The translations under genes were made by a program, and so were the position numbers. DNA of 64,000 nucleotides, taken from the NCBI GenBank assembly GCA_027622975.1, contig JAQBVN010000005.1, forward strand, positions 1 through 64,000, in the 5' to 3' direction. This DNA comes from Bacteroidota bacterium (GTDB taxonomy: Bacteria > Bacteroidota > Bacteroidia > Flavobacteriales_D > Sanyastnellaceae). Below the pieces are notes generated by a model that did no database searches, was not told where the DNA came from, and saw nothing but the letters and a program-made list of their open reading frames with translations. The number at the start of each line of letters is the position of its first letter. The stretch's first letter is position 1. Of this stretch, positions 26,058 to 35,337 are shown piece after piece.

Positions 26058-26824
26058 GATCCAGGGAAGTTGGGTTTGCGCTTTTCCAAGAAGGCTGTGG
26101 TGCCTTCCTTGAAGTCGTCCGTTGTGAAACATTGTCCAAACCTCGTCACCTCCACTTCAAAGCCTTCTCGGCCGTACCCCGCCAACACACTGTCGAGGGC
26201 TGCTGCCAAGGCCGTGGGCGCATTTTTGGCCATTTTGGCAGCCAAGGCATGGGCGGTTTCAAGCAACAATTCTTGGTCCACCACCTGGTTGATCAGCCCG
26301 CATGCAAGCGCAGCCTCGGCATCAATCATACCTCCGGTCAAGACCATCTCCATCGCCTTGCCCTTGCCGACAATTTGGGCAAGGCGCTGCGTGCCTCCGT
26401 AGCCCGGAATCACCCCCAAGCTGACCTCGGGAAGGCCCATCCTGGCGTTGTTCGCGGCCACCCGAACATGGGCAGCCATGGCCAATTCGAGCCCGCCACC
26501 CAAGGCAAAGCCATTGATGGCCGCCACCACGGGTTTGGAGCTGCGTTCGACGCGATCAAACAATTCGCGCTGTCCTCTTCGGGCGAGTTCTTCGCCTTGA
26601 GCCTGGTCAAAGTCGGCGAATTCTTTGATGTCGGCACCGGCGACAAACGCCTTGTCACCTGACCCTGTGATGATGATGACGCGAACTTCCCCGTTGTTCT
26701 GGGCAGCTTCGACGGCGGCGCTCAGCGCGTCAATGACTTGACGGTTCAGCGCATTCAGCGCTTCGGGTCGTTGGATGGTCAGGGTGAGGATGCCCTCCTC
26801 GAGGGATTTTTGAATCAGGGCCAT
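26054..26824 (-). CDS. enoyl-CoA hydratase (crotonase family)
   Basis: The ATG at 26824 ([20 protein letters not shown]) gives 256 residues, the family norm. Oxyanion-hole segments [11 protein letters not shown] and [14 protein letters not shown] are present, as is [18 protein letters not shown] with the catalytic Glu. It hydrates 2-enoyl-CoAs in beta-oxidation or related pathways. It overlaps dut by 4 bases and lies 60 bases after the ABC ATPase gene. Confidence 0.88.
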   Translation of the reverse strand: MALIQKSLEEGILTLTIQRPEALNALNRQVIDALSAAVEAAQNNGEVRVIIITGSGDKAFVAGADIKEFADFDQAQGEELARRGQRELFDRVERSSKPVVAAINGFALGGGLELAMAAHVRVAANNARMGLPEVSLGVIPGYGGTQRLAQIVGKGKAMEMVLTGGMIDAEAALACGLINQVVDQELLLETAHALAAKMAKNAPTALAAALDSVLAGYGREGFEVEVTRFGQCFTTDDFKEGTTAFLEKRKPNFPGS

Positions 26825-26884
26825 GACAAGGTTCGTAGGGCATGCGCGCAGTCCAGGGCGCATCGCCGTGAATTTCACGGCAAA

Positions 26885-28465
26885 TTACGCAACGCCAACC
26901 TCCCGTGGGAGGCCCGGACGGCTCTTCAACAAACGTTGGGTGTAGGGATGTTGTGGACAACTCAAGATTTGGGCTGCAGGTCCTTCTTCCACAATGTCGC
27001 CAGCCTTCATCACAGCAATTCGATCGCACACGGCACCCACCACGTTCAGGTCGTGGCTGATGAACAGGAAGGTCAGCCCTCTCCGGTCACACAACTCTTG
27101 CAGCAAATCCAAAATCTCTGCCTGAATCCGCAAGTCGAGTGCCGCGACGCTTTCGTCAAGCACCAGAAACTCCGGAGACATAGCCAGGGCCCTCGCCAGC
27201 ACGATGCGTTGCCTCTGTCCCCCACTGAAACTGCTGGGAAACCGCGCCGCATCTCCGGCTTCGAGCCCCACTTCTTCGAGCAACTCCCTGACCGACGGGC
27301 CGTCGCTCGCCAAGCGCTGATTCACGGCCTCTTGCAGCGCGGATCCAATCGTCATTCGGGGATTCAGGGCTGAGAACGGATCCTGAAACACGGGCTGTGC
27401 CGACCTCCGGAACGCGCGTCCAGCAGCTACGCCGCCCTTCCACATCACGGAGCCTTCATCGGCCGCTTCAAGCCCGAGCATCACCCGACCCAAGGTTGAC
27501 TTTCCAGACCCACTTTCGCCCACAAGCCCCATACGCTCGCCTGCCGCAATAGCCATGCTCACGCCCTTCAGCGCTTCGAAATGCGCCACCGGCTTGCCCC
27601 AGACGTTGTTCTTCGTCACGTACCGCCTCACCACGCCCCGCACTTCAATCAGCGGCGTGCTCCCCGTCTTGTTCGCGCTCGTGTTGTTTGGGGCGGGCGA
27701 GGGCATCGCGGCCAACAATTCTCTCGTGTAGGCGTGCTTGGGTGCCTCCATGACATCCTTGCACGTTCCCGACTCGACCACCTCGCCGTGTCGCATCACC
27801 ACCACGTGGTCGGCGATGTCTTTCACCACATCGAGGTCGTGGGTCACAAACAACACGCCCAAGCCCCGTGCGTCCCGAAGTTCTTGGAGTAGGTCCAGGA
27901 TGGCGCGCTGCACTGTGACATCGAGGGCCGTCGTCGGTTCGTCGGCCAACAACACCTTCGGGTTGCAGGCCAATGCCATGGCGATCATGACGCGCTGCTT
28001 TTGGCCACCACTCAATTCGTGCGGGTATTTGCGCTCGGACCCCTCGGGCAATCTGACCTCGGCAAACAAGCGCGCGATCTCGGCCTGGGCCGCCTCGCCG
28101 CTCGCGCCCTGATGAAGTTCGAGCGGCTCGGCGACCTGCGCCCCGACCCGCATCGACGGGTTGAGCGACGACATCGGGTCCTGGAACACCATCGCCACGT
28201 CGCGCCCCACAGGAGCGCGATGCTCGCCCGGGACCGCCCAAAGCGCTCCCTCCGGTCCGCGAACCTCGCCGCCCACGAGCTTTCCCGAGCCCGGCAGCAG
28301 GCCCATGACCGCGAGGGACGTCAACGTTTTGCCGGAACCGGATTCGCCGACGATGCACGTCGTGGCGCCCGCCCAAACGTCGCACGACACGCCCTTCACG
28401 ACCGGCTCGCGGCCGTCAAACGCGATCGACACGTCGCGCAACGAAAGGACGGGGGTCTCGCTCAC
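26885..28465 (-). CDS. double ABC ATPase of peptide/nickel-type (DppD-DppF fusion)
   Basis: 526 residues with two complete nucleotide-binding domains. The first has Walker A GESGSGKT (40-47), signature LSGGQKQR and Walker B VLLADEPTTALD; the second has GESGSGKSTLG, FSGGQRQR and LVLDESVAALD. Linkers carry the OppD/OppF-type C-terminal region (HAYTRELLAAMPSP, HPYTQRLLKS). Such fused ATPases (YejF type) power oligopeptide importers, but no permease or binding protein is in the window. It starts 9 bases after hppD. Confidence 0.9.
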   Translation of the reverse strand: MSETPVLSLRDVSIAFDGREPVVKGVSCDVWAGATTCIVGESGSGKTLTSLAVMGLLPGSGKLVGGEVRGPEGALWAVPGEHRAPVGRDVAMVFQDPMSSLNPSMRVGAQVAEPLELHQGASGEAAQAEIARLFAEVRLPEGSERKYPHELSGGQKQRVMIAMALACNPKVLLADEPTTALDVTVQRAILDLLQELRDARGLGVLFVTHDLDVVKDIADHVVVMRHGEVVESGTCKDVMEAPKHAYTRELLAAMPSPAPNNTSANKTGSTPLIEVRGVVRRYVTKNNVWGKPVAHFEALKGVSMAIAAGERMGLVGESGSGKSTLGRVMLGLEAADEGSVMWKGGVAAGRAFRRSAQPVFQDPFSALNPRMTIGSALQEAVNQRLASDGPSVRELLEEVGLEAGDAARFPSSFSGGQRQRIVLARALAMSPEFLVLDESVAALDLRIQAEILDLLQELCDRRGLTFLFISHDLNVVGAVCDRIAVMKAGDIVEEGPAAQILSCPQHPYTQRLLKSRPGLPREVGVA

Positions 28466-28474
28466 AAGCGGAAG

Positions 28475-29629
28475 TTACAGCGTGCCGCGGCTCTCTTGCT
28501 CGCGCTCGATCGCTTCGAAGAGGGCTTTGAAGTTCCCCTTGCCAAAGCTCTTCGCGCCCTTGCGCTGGATGATCTCGAAGAACATCGTCGGGCGGTCGAC
28601 CACGGGCTTGGTGAAGAGCTGCAGCAAGTAGCCTTCGTCGTCGCGGTCGATCAGGATGCCGAGCTTGCGCAGGGGCTCGAGGTCTTCCTCGATTTCGCCC
28701 ACGCGGTCCAGGATGTCGTCGTAGTACGTGTCCGGGACGTACAGGAATTCCACGCCGCGTTCCTTCAGGGCGGTCACCGTGCGGACGATGTCGTCGGTGG
28801 CCACGGCGATGTGCTGCACGCCGGCGCCTTGGTAGAAGTCGATGTACTCCTCGATTTGGCTTTTCTTCTTGCCTTCCGCCGGCTCGTTGATCGGAAACTT
28901 GATGCGCCCGTTGCCGTTGCTCATCACCTTGGACATGAGGGCGGTGTAATCCGTGGAGATGTCCTTGTCGTCAAACGACACGAGCTGCGCGAAGCCCATC
29001 ACCTCGGCGTAGAACTTGCACCAGGTGTTCATCTCGCCCCAGCCCACGTTGCCGACCATGTGGTCGATGTACTTGAGGCCCACCGGCGCGGGTTTGAAGT
29101 CGGGGTTCCAGGCGCGGTATCCGGGGAGGAACACGCCGTTGTAATTCTCGCGCTCCACGAAGACGTGGACGGTGTCGCCGTAGGTCTTGATGGCGCTGAG
29201 CACCACCTCTCCGTCGGCGTCGCTGCGGACTTCGGGGGCGAATTCGGCTTCGGCGCCGCGCTTGGTCGTTTCCTCAAAGCTCTTGCGCGCGTCCGGCACC
29301 CAAAGCGCCACCGACTTCACGCCGTCCCCGTGCTTGTCGAGGTGGGCGTTGAGTTCGCCGCCTTCCTTCAGGGGCGTGGTGAGGACGAGGGTGATCTTGT
29401 CCTGACGAAGCACGTAACTGACGCGGTCCTTGCTTCCGGTTTCCAGGCCCTTGAACGCGAGCGGCTGGAAGCCCCAGGCGGCCATGTAGTAGTAGGCGCT
29501 TTGCTTGGCGTTTCCGACAATCAATTCCACGTGGTCCGTGCCGAGCAGCGGCAGGAAATCGTGGGCTTCGGGAACGACTTTTTCGAGGTTGGTGGTGGGT
29601 TCGGTCAGCATGTCTTCAGGTTCTGTCAT
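28475..29629 (-). CDS. hppD: 4-hydroxyphenylpyruvate dioxygenase
   Basis: The ATG at 29629 (MTEPEDMLTEPT) gives 384 residues; the upstream 30 codons are not conserved-looking. Two vicinal-oxygen-chelate halves are visible. Metal ligands sit in KYIDHMVGNV, GAGVQHIAVATDD and MFFEIIQRKG, and the C-terminal helix GKGNFKALFEAIEREQESRG is diagnostic. It converts 4-hydroxyphenylpyruvate to homogentisate in tyrosine breakdown. It lies 49 bases after hmgA, so the two act in sequence from one transcript. Confidence 0.95.
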   Translation of the reverse strand: MTEPEDMLTEPTTNLEKVVPEAHDFLPLLGTDHVELIVGNAKQSAYYYMAAWGFQPLAFKGLETGSKDRVSYVLRQDKITLVLTTPLKEGGELNAHLDKHGDGVKSVALWVPDARKSFEETTKRGAEAEFAPEVRSDADGEVVLSAIKTYGDTVHVFVERENYNGVFLPGYRAWNPDFKPAPVGLKYIDHMVGNVGWGEMNTWCKFYAEVMGFAQLVSFDDKDISTDYTALMSKVMSNGNGRIKFPINEPAEGKKKSQIEEYIDFYQGAGVQHIAVATDDIVRTVTALKERGVEFLYVPDTYYDDILDRVGEIEEDLEPLRKLGILIDRDDEGYLLQLFTKPVVDRPTMFFEIIQRKGAKSFGKGNFKALFEAIEREQESRGTL

Positions 29630-29678
29630 GGAGAAGGCCAAATCGTCGAAGGCCAAAGTTCTTTCATCTCCACCAAGC

Positions 29679-30839
29679 TCACAACCAGCTTTGGTGGTAG
29701 CCCTCCAACTCGAGGTCAAGGGCTTGTTGGGTCACTTGGAGGGGGCGGAAGGTGTCGACCATCACCGCCAACTCCTCGGTGCGGTCCTTGCCGATGCTTC
29801 CCTCGTACGTTCCGGGGTGCGGACCGTGGGGGATGCCGGCAGGGTGGAGGGTGATTTGGCCTGGGCCCACTCCGGTGCGGCTCATGAAGTCGCCGTCCAC
29901 GTAGTACAGCACTTCGTCCGAGTCGATGTTGCTGTGGTTGTACGGCGCAGGAATCGAGAGGGGGTGGTAGTCGTACAAACGCGGCACGAAGCTGCAGATG
30001 ACGAAGCCGTCCGTCTCGAAGGTTTGGTGCACCGGGGGCGGCTGGTGCACGCGCCCCGTGATGGGCTCGAAGTCGTGGATGCTGAACGCGTACGGGAAAT
30101 GGTACCCGTCCCAGCCGACCACGTCAAACGGGTGGCTGGCGTACATGTAGTCGTGCAGCATGCCTTCCTTCTTGATGCGCACCTTGAACGGCCCGTCGCC
30201 TTCGCCGCTTACGTCGCACAGCGCGCTCGGCGGACGCATGTCGCGCTCGCAGTAGGGGCTGTGTTCGAGCAGCTGACCGAAGTGGTTCCGGTACCGCTTG
30301 GGCGTCACCACTGGCGAGGCACTCTCCACAATCAACGCGCGGTTGTCGTCGGTGGCCCACTTGAACCGGTGCATCACGCCCCGCGGGATCACGAGGTAGT
30401 CGCCCGGTCCATAGGCGATTTGCCCAAACATCGTCTCCAGCACCCCCTCGCCGCGGTGCACAAACACCACTTCGTCCTGGTCTGCATTCTTGTAGATGTC
30501 GTCGCGCTCCACCTTGGGCGGGGCGGCGAGGGCCACGGTGCAGTCGCGGTTGAACAGCGTGGGCACGCGCGATCCCAACCAGTCCTTGCCGGGCTTCACG
30601 GCCCACCCGTCGAGCTTCCTGCTGAGCAAGTTGCGCTCGACGGCCGCCACCGGCCTTACGTCCTCGCTTCCCAGCACCTCGACCACCTGCGTCGGCCGCT
30701 GGCGGTGGTACAGGAGCGAGCTCATTCCGACGAACCCGATGGTCCCAAACAGTTGTTCGTGGTGCAGTTCGCCATTCTCTTGGCGGAACTGGGTGTGGCG
30801 TTTGGGCGGGATGGCGCCCAGTTTTTGGTAGAACGGCAT
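29679..30839 (-). CDS. hmgA: homogentisate 1,2-dioxygenase
   Basis: 386 residues of the cupin-type homogentisate dioxygenase family: PTLFNRDCTVALAAP, QDEVVFVHRGEGVLET, FGQIAYGPGDYLVIPRGVMH, and later GVGPGQITLHPAGIPHGPHP with the iron-binding His region. It opens homogentisate to maleylacetoacetate. It is first of a long co-directional run and has a clean promoter. The next pathway enzyme (fumarylacetoacetase) is not in the window. Confidence 0.93.
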   Translation of the reverse strand: MPFYQKLGAIPPKRHTQFRQENGELHHEQLFGTIGFVGMSSLLYHRQRPTQVVEVLGSEDVRPVAAVERNLLSRKLDGWAVKPGKDWLGSRVPTLFNRDCTVALAAPPKVERDDIYKNADQDEVVFVHRGEGVLETMFGQIAYGPGDYLVIPRGVMHRFKWATDDNRALIVESASPVVTPKRYRNHFGQLLEHSPYCERDMRPPSALCDVSGEGDGPFKVRIKKEGMLHDYMYASHPFDVVGWDGYHFPYAFSIHDFEPITGRVHQPPPVHQTFETDGFVICSFVPRLYDYHPLSIPAPYNHSNIDSDEVLYYVDGDFMSRTGVGPGQITLHPAGIPHGPHPGTYEGSIGKDRTEELAVMVDTFRPLQVTQQALDLELEGYHQSWL

Positions 30840-30846
30840 GGTGCCT

Positions 30847-30876
30847 GCAAGTTAGTCAGCCCGACCCCCACGTCAA
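30847..30876 (-). promoter_or_regulatory. promoter of hmgA-hppD
   Basis: On the minus strand TTG (30876-30874), exactly 19 bases, then TAACTTGC (30854-30847). The box ends seven bases before the hmgA ATG. Spacing equals that of the tRNA-Val and polyprenyl synthase promoters. Confidence 0.62.
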
Positions 30877-30922
30877 GCGACCTTGGTCAGGTCCGCAGTG
30901 CTTGAGCAGAGTTCGTCATCCT

Positions 30923-32071
30923 TCAGCGAGCGCCAAGGGCCCGGGCGTACCAAGGCAGTTTGCCCTCTTTGTTCAAAGGCCATTGCATGCTCAGCTTGGT
31001 ACCGGGTTGGACAGCATCGTTGGGGTCGAGGTGATTTTTTCGTGCCAGAGCTCGGGTCTTGATGCCATGGAGTTGCGCAACATCCCACAGGGTTTGGCCG
31101 CGACGAACGGTGTGCCAACCATTGGCAGCGTGGTTCTTTTTGGGCTGCAGATACACGCGATCTCCTGCCTCAAAGGAGTGATTCTTGCCTACCTCATTGT
31201 ACGCGCGAATCTGCCAGGGCATAAGATTCAATTCTTTGCCCAAAGCTTCTGGAGAATCTCCTGATTCAAAATACACAAATTGGACACCGTGGATGGTGGT
31301 TCGGATGCGATGCGCTTCGCCTATTTCGATGCTACCACCTCCGTTTCGAGCCTTTCGAACATCCCATTCCTTGTCATGGGCCCAGTCTTTGGATTCTTCC
31401 GTTTCATCTGCGGTTTCATCTCCTTTCCGCGCATCATTCTCAGAATCCGAGGCCATCTCTTCGGAGAGTTGGGGGGTGTAATTGGGGTCGTCCAACAGGT
31501 TCAATTCATGTCGCTCAATCAAGGCAATCAGCCTGTCGGCATAGGCTGGATCGGTCGCGTACCCGCAAGCCTTCAACCCTTTGGCCCAGCCTTCGTAATC
31601 CGTAGGTTCCAATTCAAAGAGACGTGCGTAGCGATCGCGCAACAAAAAATGACTGTGGTCTTCGTAGCTGTCCTTGGCGTCGTCGTACACGCGGAAGCAT
31701 TCGCCTTTCTCGTCATCGTCGTGGTAGGTGCGCTTTCCCGTCCACGTGGCATGGCACTTGATGCCGAAGTGGTTGTTTGACCGCTGCGCCAGCTCGCTCA
31801 CTCCGTTCCCGCTCTCCAATATCCCTTGCGCCAACGTGATGCTCGCGGGGATGCCGTACTTCTTCATTTGGCGCACCGCCTCGTCCTGCCACTGCTCGAT
31901 GTAGCCTTCCGCCGTCGCCACCGGCTTGGCCCCTTTCTCATCACCTTTCGGATCGCCGGCCACCCCCACATACCGGGGCGCGGCCAACAAGCAGGCATTC
32001 ATGAACAAAATCATCCCAAGCCCCATCAGGGTTCGAAGAGCTCGGGCTGCGGCTGGTGTATGAGAAGTCAT
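30923..32071 (-). CDS. N-acetylglucosaminidase (GH73) lipoprotein with two LysM domains
   Basis: Two adjacent ATGs (32074, 32071) precede a lipoprotein signal ending FMNAC (C27 from 32071; 382 residues). The GH73 domain (about 55-200) shows ASITLAQGILESGNGVSELA with the catalytic Glu, NNHFGIKC, and KDSYEDHSHFLL. An acidic linker (SENDARKGDETADETEESK) follows, then a LysM-like region (SGDSPEALGKELNLMPWQI) and a clearer LysM (WHTVRRGQTLWDVAQLHGI). It cleaves the peptidoglycan glycan chain in the periplasm. A TAGTTTGC box lies about 18 bases upstream on the minus strand. Confidence 0.88.
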   Translation of the reverse strand: MTSHTPAAARALRTLMGLGMILFMNACLLAAPRYVGVAGDPKGDEKGAKPVATAEGYIEQWQDEAVRQMKKYGIPASITLAQGILESGNGVSELAQRSNNHFGIKCHATWTGKRTYHDDDEKGECFRVYDDAKDSYEDHSHFLLRDRYARLFELEPTDYEGWAKGLKACGYATDPAYADRLIALIERHELNLLDDPNYTPQLSEEMASDSENDARKGDETADETEESKDWAHDKEWDVRKARNGGGSIEIGEAHRIRTTIHGVQFVYFESGDSPEALGKELNLMPWQIRAYNEVGKNHSFEAGDRVYLQPKKNHAANGWHTVRRGQTLWDVAQLHGIKTRALARKNHLDPNDAVQPGTKLSMQWPLNKEGKLPWYARALGAR

Positions 32072-32272
32072 CATGGCGGCTTTTTCCTGAACGCGCAAAC
32101 TACGCGGCCATTGCGCTGCCCTGCGGCGCCCTGTTCGAAGTTGCTCCCTGCGCCGTTGTGGATAAAGCGCCTGGTTTCATGAGGTCGGTTGGTTTGGCCC
32201 AGAACATCGGCCAATCTTGGCCCAGCGCACCAAAACAGCCTTTGGCCGCGTTGCATTGAAAACTGAATCATC

Positions 32273-32893
32273 ATGCATAAGTCCTTGCACATATTGATTG
32301 TGGTGGCCGTGGGGTGGTCGAGCTTGGTCATCTCCTTTGCCCAAGCCGACCAGTGGACACCCCAGCAAATCGCGTCTGCGGACTTGGCCCGCAATCTGGC
32401 TGGATGGTCAGACGTGGAGAAGGATGTGGTGCTCCACACCAACCTTGTCCGAATGTACCCCTCGGTGTATCTGGAAATCGAGGCGAAGCCTTGGGATCAA
32501 CCACCCCGCTATTCCCCACTTGACAAGTCGACCTCCTACTACCAAGGATTGTTGCGTGAGTTGAGGTCTCGTCCGTCCATTGCCCCCTTGCAGCCTTCCG
32601 AGGAGCTGAAGGCTTCAGCATCGTGCTTTGCCGCTGCGCAAGGCCAAACCTCCCAAACTGGCCATGACCGATCCGGCACCGGCTGCCCCGAGTTGAACAC
32701 TGGCGAGAATTGTGACTATGGGATGGACACTGGCAAAGACATTGTCATGCACCTCCTTGTCGATGAGGACGTTCCATCTCGTGGACATCGGAAGAACATC
32801 TTGGACCCGTCATACATATCCCTTGGAGTCGGGCATGCCTCACACCAGCGTTACGGAAAGGTGACCGTCCAGGAATTTTCGCATCGGGAGTGA
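32273..32893 (+). CDS. secreted CAP/SCP-domain protein
   Basis: 206 residues with a signal peptide (core ILIVVAVGWSSLVISFAQA). The CAP (pathogenesis-related 1) domain shows LHTNLVRMYPSVYL, SCFAAAQGQ, TGENCDYG and HRKNILDPSYISLGVG, with the cavity His and Glu of the family. Function in bacteria is not settled. Its stop is 2 bases from the stop of the convergent MORN-type lipoprotein gene. Confidence 0.8.
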   Translation: MHKSLHILIVVAVGWSSLVISFAQADQWTPQQIASADLARNLAGWSDVEKDVVLHTNLVRMYPSVYLEIEAKPWDQPPRYSPLDKSTSYYQGLLRELRSRPSIAPLQPSEELKASASCFAAAQGQTSQTGHDRSGTGCPELNTGENCDYGMDTGKDIVMHLLVDEDVPSRGHRKNILDPSYISLGVGHASHQRYGKVTVQEFSHRE

Positions 32894-32895
32894 TG

Positions 32896-33351
32896 CTATT
32901 TCGCTTCAAAAGCATCTCTCGACGACTTTTCCTCCTGTTGCACAAGCTCCCCATCTTCCCCGAAGAACGACCAGGTGCCGATGCGGGTGCCGTGATCGAA
33001 GGCTCCTTCGATGGCAGGCTCGCCGTTGGGGTGGTAGGTCCGATAGGGACCGTGTTCTTCCCCTCGGTCGTAACTGACCTGAGACCACGGCATGCCGGTG
33101 TCGTAGTAGCTGTTCCAGATGCCGTGGCGTGTGCCGTTCAAGAGTTGGCCGCGTGATTTGAGCTGCCCGGTTTGATGGTATTCAAGGCGCTCATAGACTG
33201 TGTCGGACCGAAGGCCGAGGACGATTTTGGGGCGCCCGTCGGGCCAGGCGGTTTGGACTTCCTGACGCGGGGCCCCGGGATTGGAAGGACCGCAGGCAGT
33301 GCAGAGGACCAGGACCGTGAAGAGGCTTCCGAGGACTGTGCGGGTTTTCAT
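32896..33351 (-). CDS. YwqK/MORN-like repeat lipoprotein
   Basis: 151 residues; lipoprotein signal ending LCTAC (C20). The mature part holds three MORN/YwqK-type repeats (LEYHQTGQLKSRGQLLNGTR, SYYDTGMPWSQVSYDRGEEH, RTYHPNGEPAIEGAFDHGTR). The start overlaps the stop of the polyprenyl synthase gene (ATGA), so it is second in that operon. Role unknown. Confidence 0.75.
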   Translation of the reverse strand: MKTRTVLGSLFTVLVLCTACGPSNPGAPRQEVQTAWPDGRPKIVLGLRSDTVYERLEYHQTGQLKSRGQLLNGTRHGIWNSYYDTGMPWSQVSYDRGEEHGPYRTYHPNGEPAIEGAFDHGTRIGTWSFFGEDGELVQQEEKSSRDAFEAK

Positions 33352-34355
33352 TGCACGCGTCGAATGGTGTATTCGATGAGGTCGCGAAGGGCTTCACGGG
33401 CCTTGCAGGCACCTTCGCTTGTGTCTCCAAGTTCCTCGAGCATCATCAAGGCCTCATTTTTCAGGCGACGCATTTCTGAGCGGGCACGCTCCATGCCCGG
33501 ACCGGTCAAAATGGCGTCCATGACCTCTTGAATGGCCGCGGGGTCTTCGTTCTTGTGCTTGACAAGCCTGATGAGGCGACGTCGTGTTGAAGGGGTGGCC
33601 GTCGCAAGGGTGTGAATGAGTGGGAGGGTCATTTTTCGCTCGCGGATGTCTTGCCCGGTGGGCTTGCCAGTTCGGTCCCCTTCGCCGAGGTCGAGAAGGT
33701 CGTCTTGGATTTGGAATGCAAGCCCCACGCATTCGCCCAGATTCCACATTCGCTGGACCTCCTCGTCATTGGCGCCCGCTGCCGCGGCCCCACAGGCACA
33801 GCAGGCTGCAAGCAGGGAGGCTGTCTTTCGGCGGATGATGTCAAAATAGACCTCTTCTGTGATGTCGAGGCGGCGGGCCTTTTCAATTTGGAGGAGTTCG
33901 CCTTCGCTCATTTCGCGGACAGCGCGTGACGTGATTTTCAACAGGTCAAACGCCTCGTCGTCAACCGCAGCGAGCAGACCGCGGGAGAGCATGTAGTCAC
34001 CCACCAACACAGCCACTTTCTTCTTCCACAGTGCTTGGATGCTGAACACGCCGCGTCTGAGGGGGCTCTCGTCGACCACGTCGTCGTGGACGAGGGTGGC
34101 GGTATGAAGCAGTTCAATGAGAGCCGCTGCGGTATGGGCCCGGTCTGTGACTTGTCCTTTGTCATTGACTCCGGAGTGAAGGCGGGCGCTCAGAAACACA
34201 AACATGGGTCGCATTTGCTTGCCTGTGCGGCGCAGGATGTACCGCATGATGGTGTCGAGCAATGCGACATCGGTGGAAACCGCTGCGCGGAATTTGGGCT
34301 TGAAGGCCACCATGTCCTCTGCAACGAGGGCATTCACGCGTGCGAGTTCCGCCAT
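33348..34355 (-). CDS. trans-polyprenyl diphosphate synthase (octaprenyl type)
   Basis: The ATG at 34355 (MAELARVNALVAEDM) gives 335 residues; the 168 codons upstream are a non-coding extension. Both aspartate-rich motifs are present: LVHDDVVDESPLRRG (first) and FQIQDDLLDLGEGD (second), with GKQMRP and KPTGQDIRERKMTLP. It adds isopentenyl units to make the side chain of menaquinone. A perfect promoter ends five bases before the ATG. Confidence 0.92.
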   Translation of the reverse strand: MAELARVNALVAEDMVAFKPKFRAAVSTDVALLDTIMRYILRRTGKQMRPMFVFLSARLHSGVNDKGQVTDRAHTAAALIELLHTATLVHDDVVDESPLRRGVFSIQALWKKKVAVLVGDYMLSRGLLAAVDDEAFDLLKITSRAVREMSEGELLQIEKARRLDITEEVYFDIIRRKTASLLAACCACGAAAAGANDEEVQRMWNLGECVGLAFQIQDDLLDLGEGDRTGKPTGQDIRERKMTLPLIHTLATATPSTRRRLIRLVKHKNEDPAAIQEVMDAILTGPGMERARSEMRRLKNEALMMLEELGDTSEGACKAREALRDLIEYTIRRVQ

Positions 34356-34360
34356 GAGAA

Positions 34361-34390
34361 CAAAGGTAGCGAGGCACCGTGCCGCCTCAA
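34361..34390 (-). promoter_or_regulatory. promoter of the polyprenyl synthase operon
   Basis: On the minus strand TTG (34390-34388), 19 bases, TACCTTTG (34368-34361): a perfect consensus match. Only five bases separate the box from the ATG, so the transcript should begin at or next to the start codon. Confidence 0.75.
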
Positions 34391-34451
34391 CCTCGATGAG
34401 GGGTGAAGAAGGGGTGTTTGGGCATAAGAAGCGCTCCTCGGTTGCAGAGCG

Positions 34452-34459
34452 TATCTTCG
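34452..34459 (+). promoter_or_regulatory. putative -7 box (TATCTTCG) of the yicC operon
   Basis: It ends four bases before the yicC ATG at 34464. The identical octamer precedes tRNA-Gln. No TTG is found 19 bases upstream. Confidence 0.5.
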
Positions 34460-34463
34460 TGGC

Positions 34464-35336
34464 ATGCTGCGATCCATGACAGGCTATGGCAAGTCCGAAG
34501 GGGCGGTCGGCTCCAGAAAATACACCGTGGAGGTGCGATCCCTCAACGGGAAGAACTTGGACATGACAGTGCGGATGCCTTCCGTGCTCAAGGAAAAGGA
34601 AATGGACCTTCGAACCGAGGTCGGTGCTTTCATTGTGAGAGGCAAGTGCGATGTGGCCGTTCATTTTGAAGCTGATGCGGCTGAAGTGAAGCAGGAGTTG
34701 AACGCTCCTGTGGTCATTTCGCATGTTCAAGCCCTCCGCGACTTGGCCCAAAAGACGGGCCAGCCCACCGACAATCTGCTTTCCATGGCCCTCAGGTTTG
34801 CGGATTCCACGCAAAGCACGCGCGAGACGTTTGATGAGGAAGCGTGGATGGGCATCCACGAATTGCTTGGCGATGCGCTTCAGGCATTTGAGTCCTTTCG
34901 ACAGCAGGAGGGGGCGGTGTTGGAAGGGGATTTTCGCAACCGCTTGGATGAAATTGAACGGCTCGAATCAGGGTTGACACCCTTGTTGGACGCGCGAATC
35001 CAACGCGTTCGCGACCGCATTCGTACCAACCTTGAAGAAGTTGTGGACCGCAAGGTGATTGACGAGGGGAGGTTTGAGCAGGAGGTGTTGTTCTACATCG
35101 AAAAAATGGATGTAAGCGAGGAAAGGACGAGACTCCAAGCCCACATTGCCTACTTCAGAGAAATCATGGCGGAAGGGGAGGCTCAAGGAAAAAAATTGGG
35201 ATTTGTGGCGCAAGAGATGGGGCGAGAGATCAACACGCTCGGAAGCAAGGCCAACGACGCCGACCTCCAACGCATCGTCGTTCAAATGAAGGACGAGCTC
35301 GAAAAAATCAAGGAACAAGTTCTCAACGTCCTCTGA
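34464..35336 (+). CDS. yicC: YicC family endoribonuclease-type protein
   Basis: 290 residues, the family length. The N-terminal LRSMTGYGKSEG and VEVRSLNGKNLDM are diagnostic; the C-terminal half is helical and ends GFVAQEMGREINTLGSKAND. E. coli YicC is reported as an RNA-cleaving enzyme in stress response. It is first of a yicC-gmk-nadD string with 1 and 13 bases between genes. Confidence 0.93.
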   Translation: MLRSMTGYGKSEGAVGSRKYTVEVRSLNGKNLDMTVRMPSVLKEKEMDLRTEVGAFIVRGKCDVAVHFEADAAEVKQELNAPVVISHVQALRDLAQKTGQPTDNLLSMALRFADSTQSTRETFDEEAWMGIHELLGDALQAFESFRQQEGAVLEGDFRNRLDEIERLESGLTPLLDARIQRVRDRIRTNLEEVVDRKVIDEGRFEQEVLFYIEKMDVSEERTRLQAHIAYFREIMAEGEAQGKKLGFVAQEMGREINTLGSKANDADLQRIVVQMKDELEKIKEQVLNVL

Positions 35337-35337
35337 C

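Noticed and set aside
28001-30905. Plus-strand ORFs of 617 and 466 codons
   Set aside because: They lie opposite the ABC ATPase, hppD and hmgA, whose motifs are unambiguous, and show no protein-like features.
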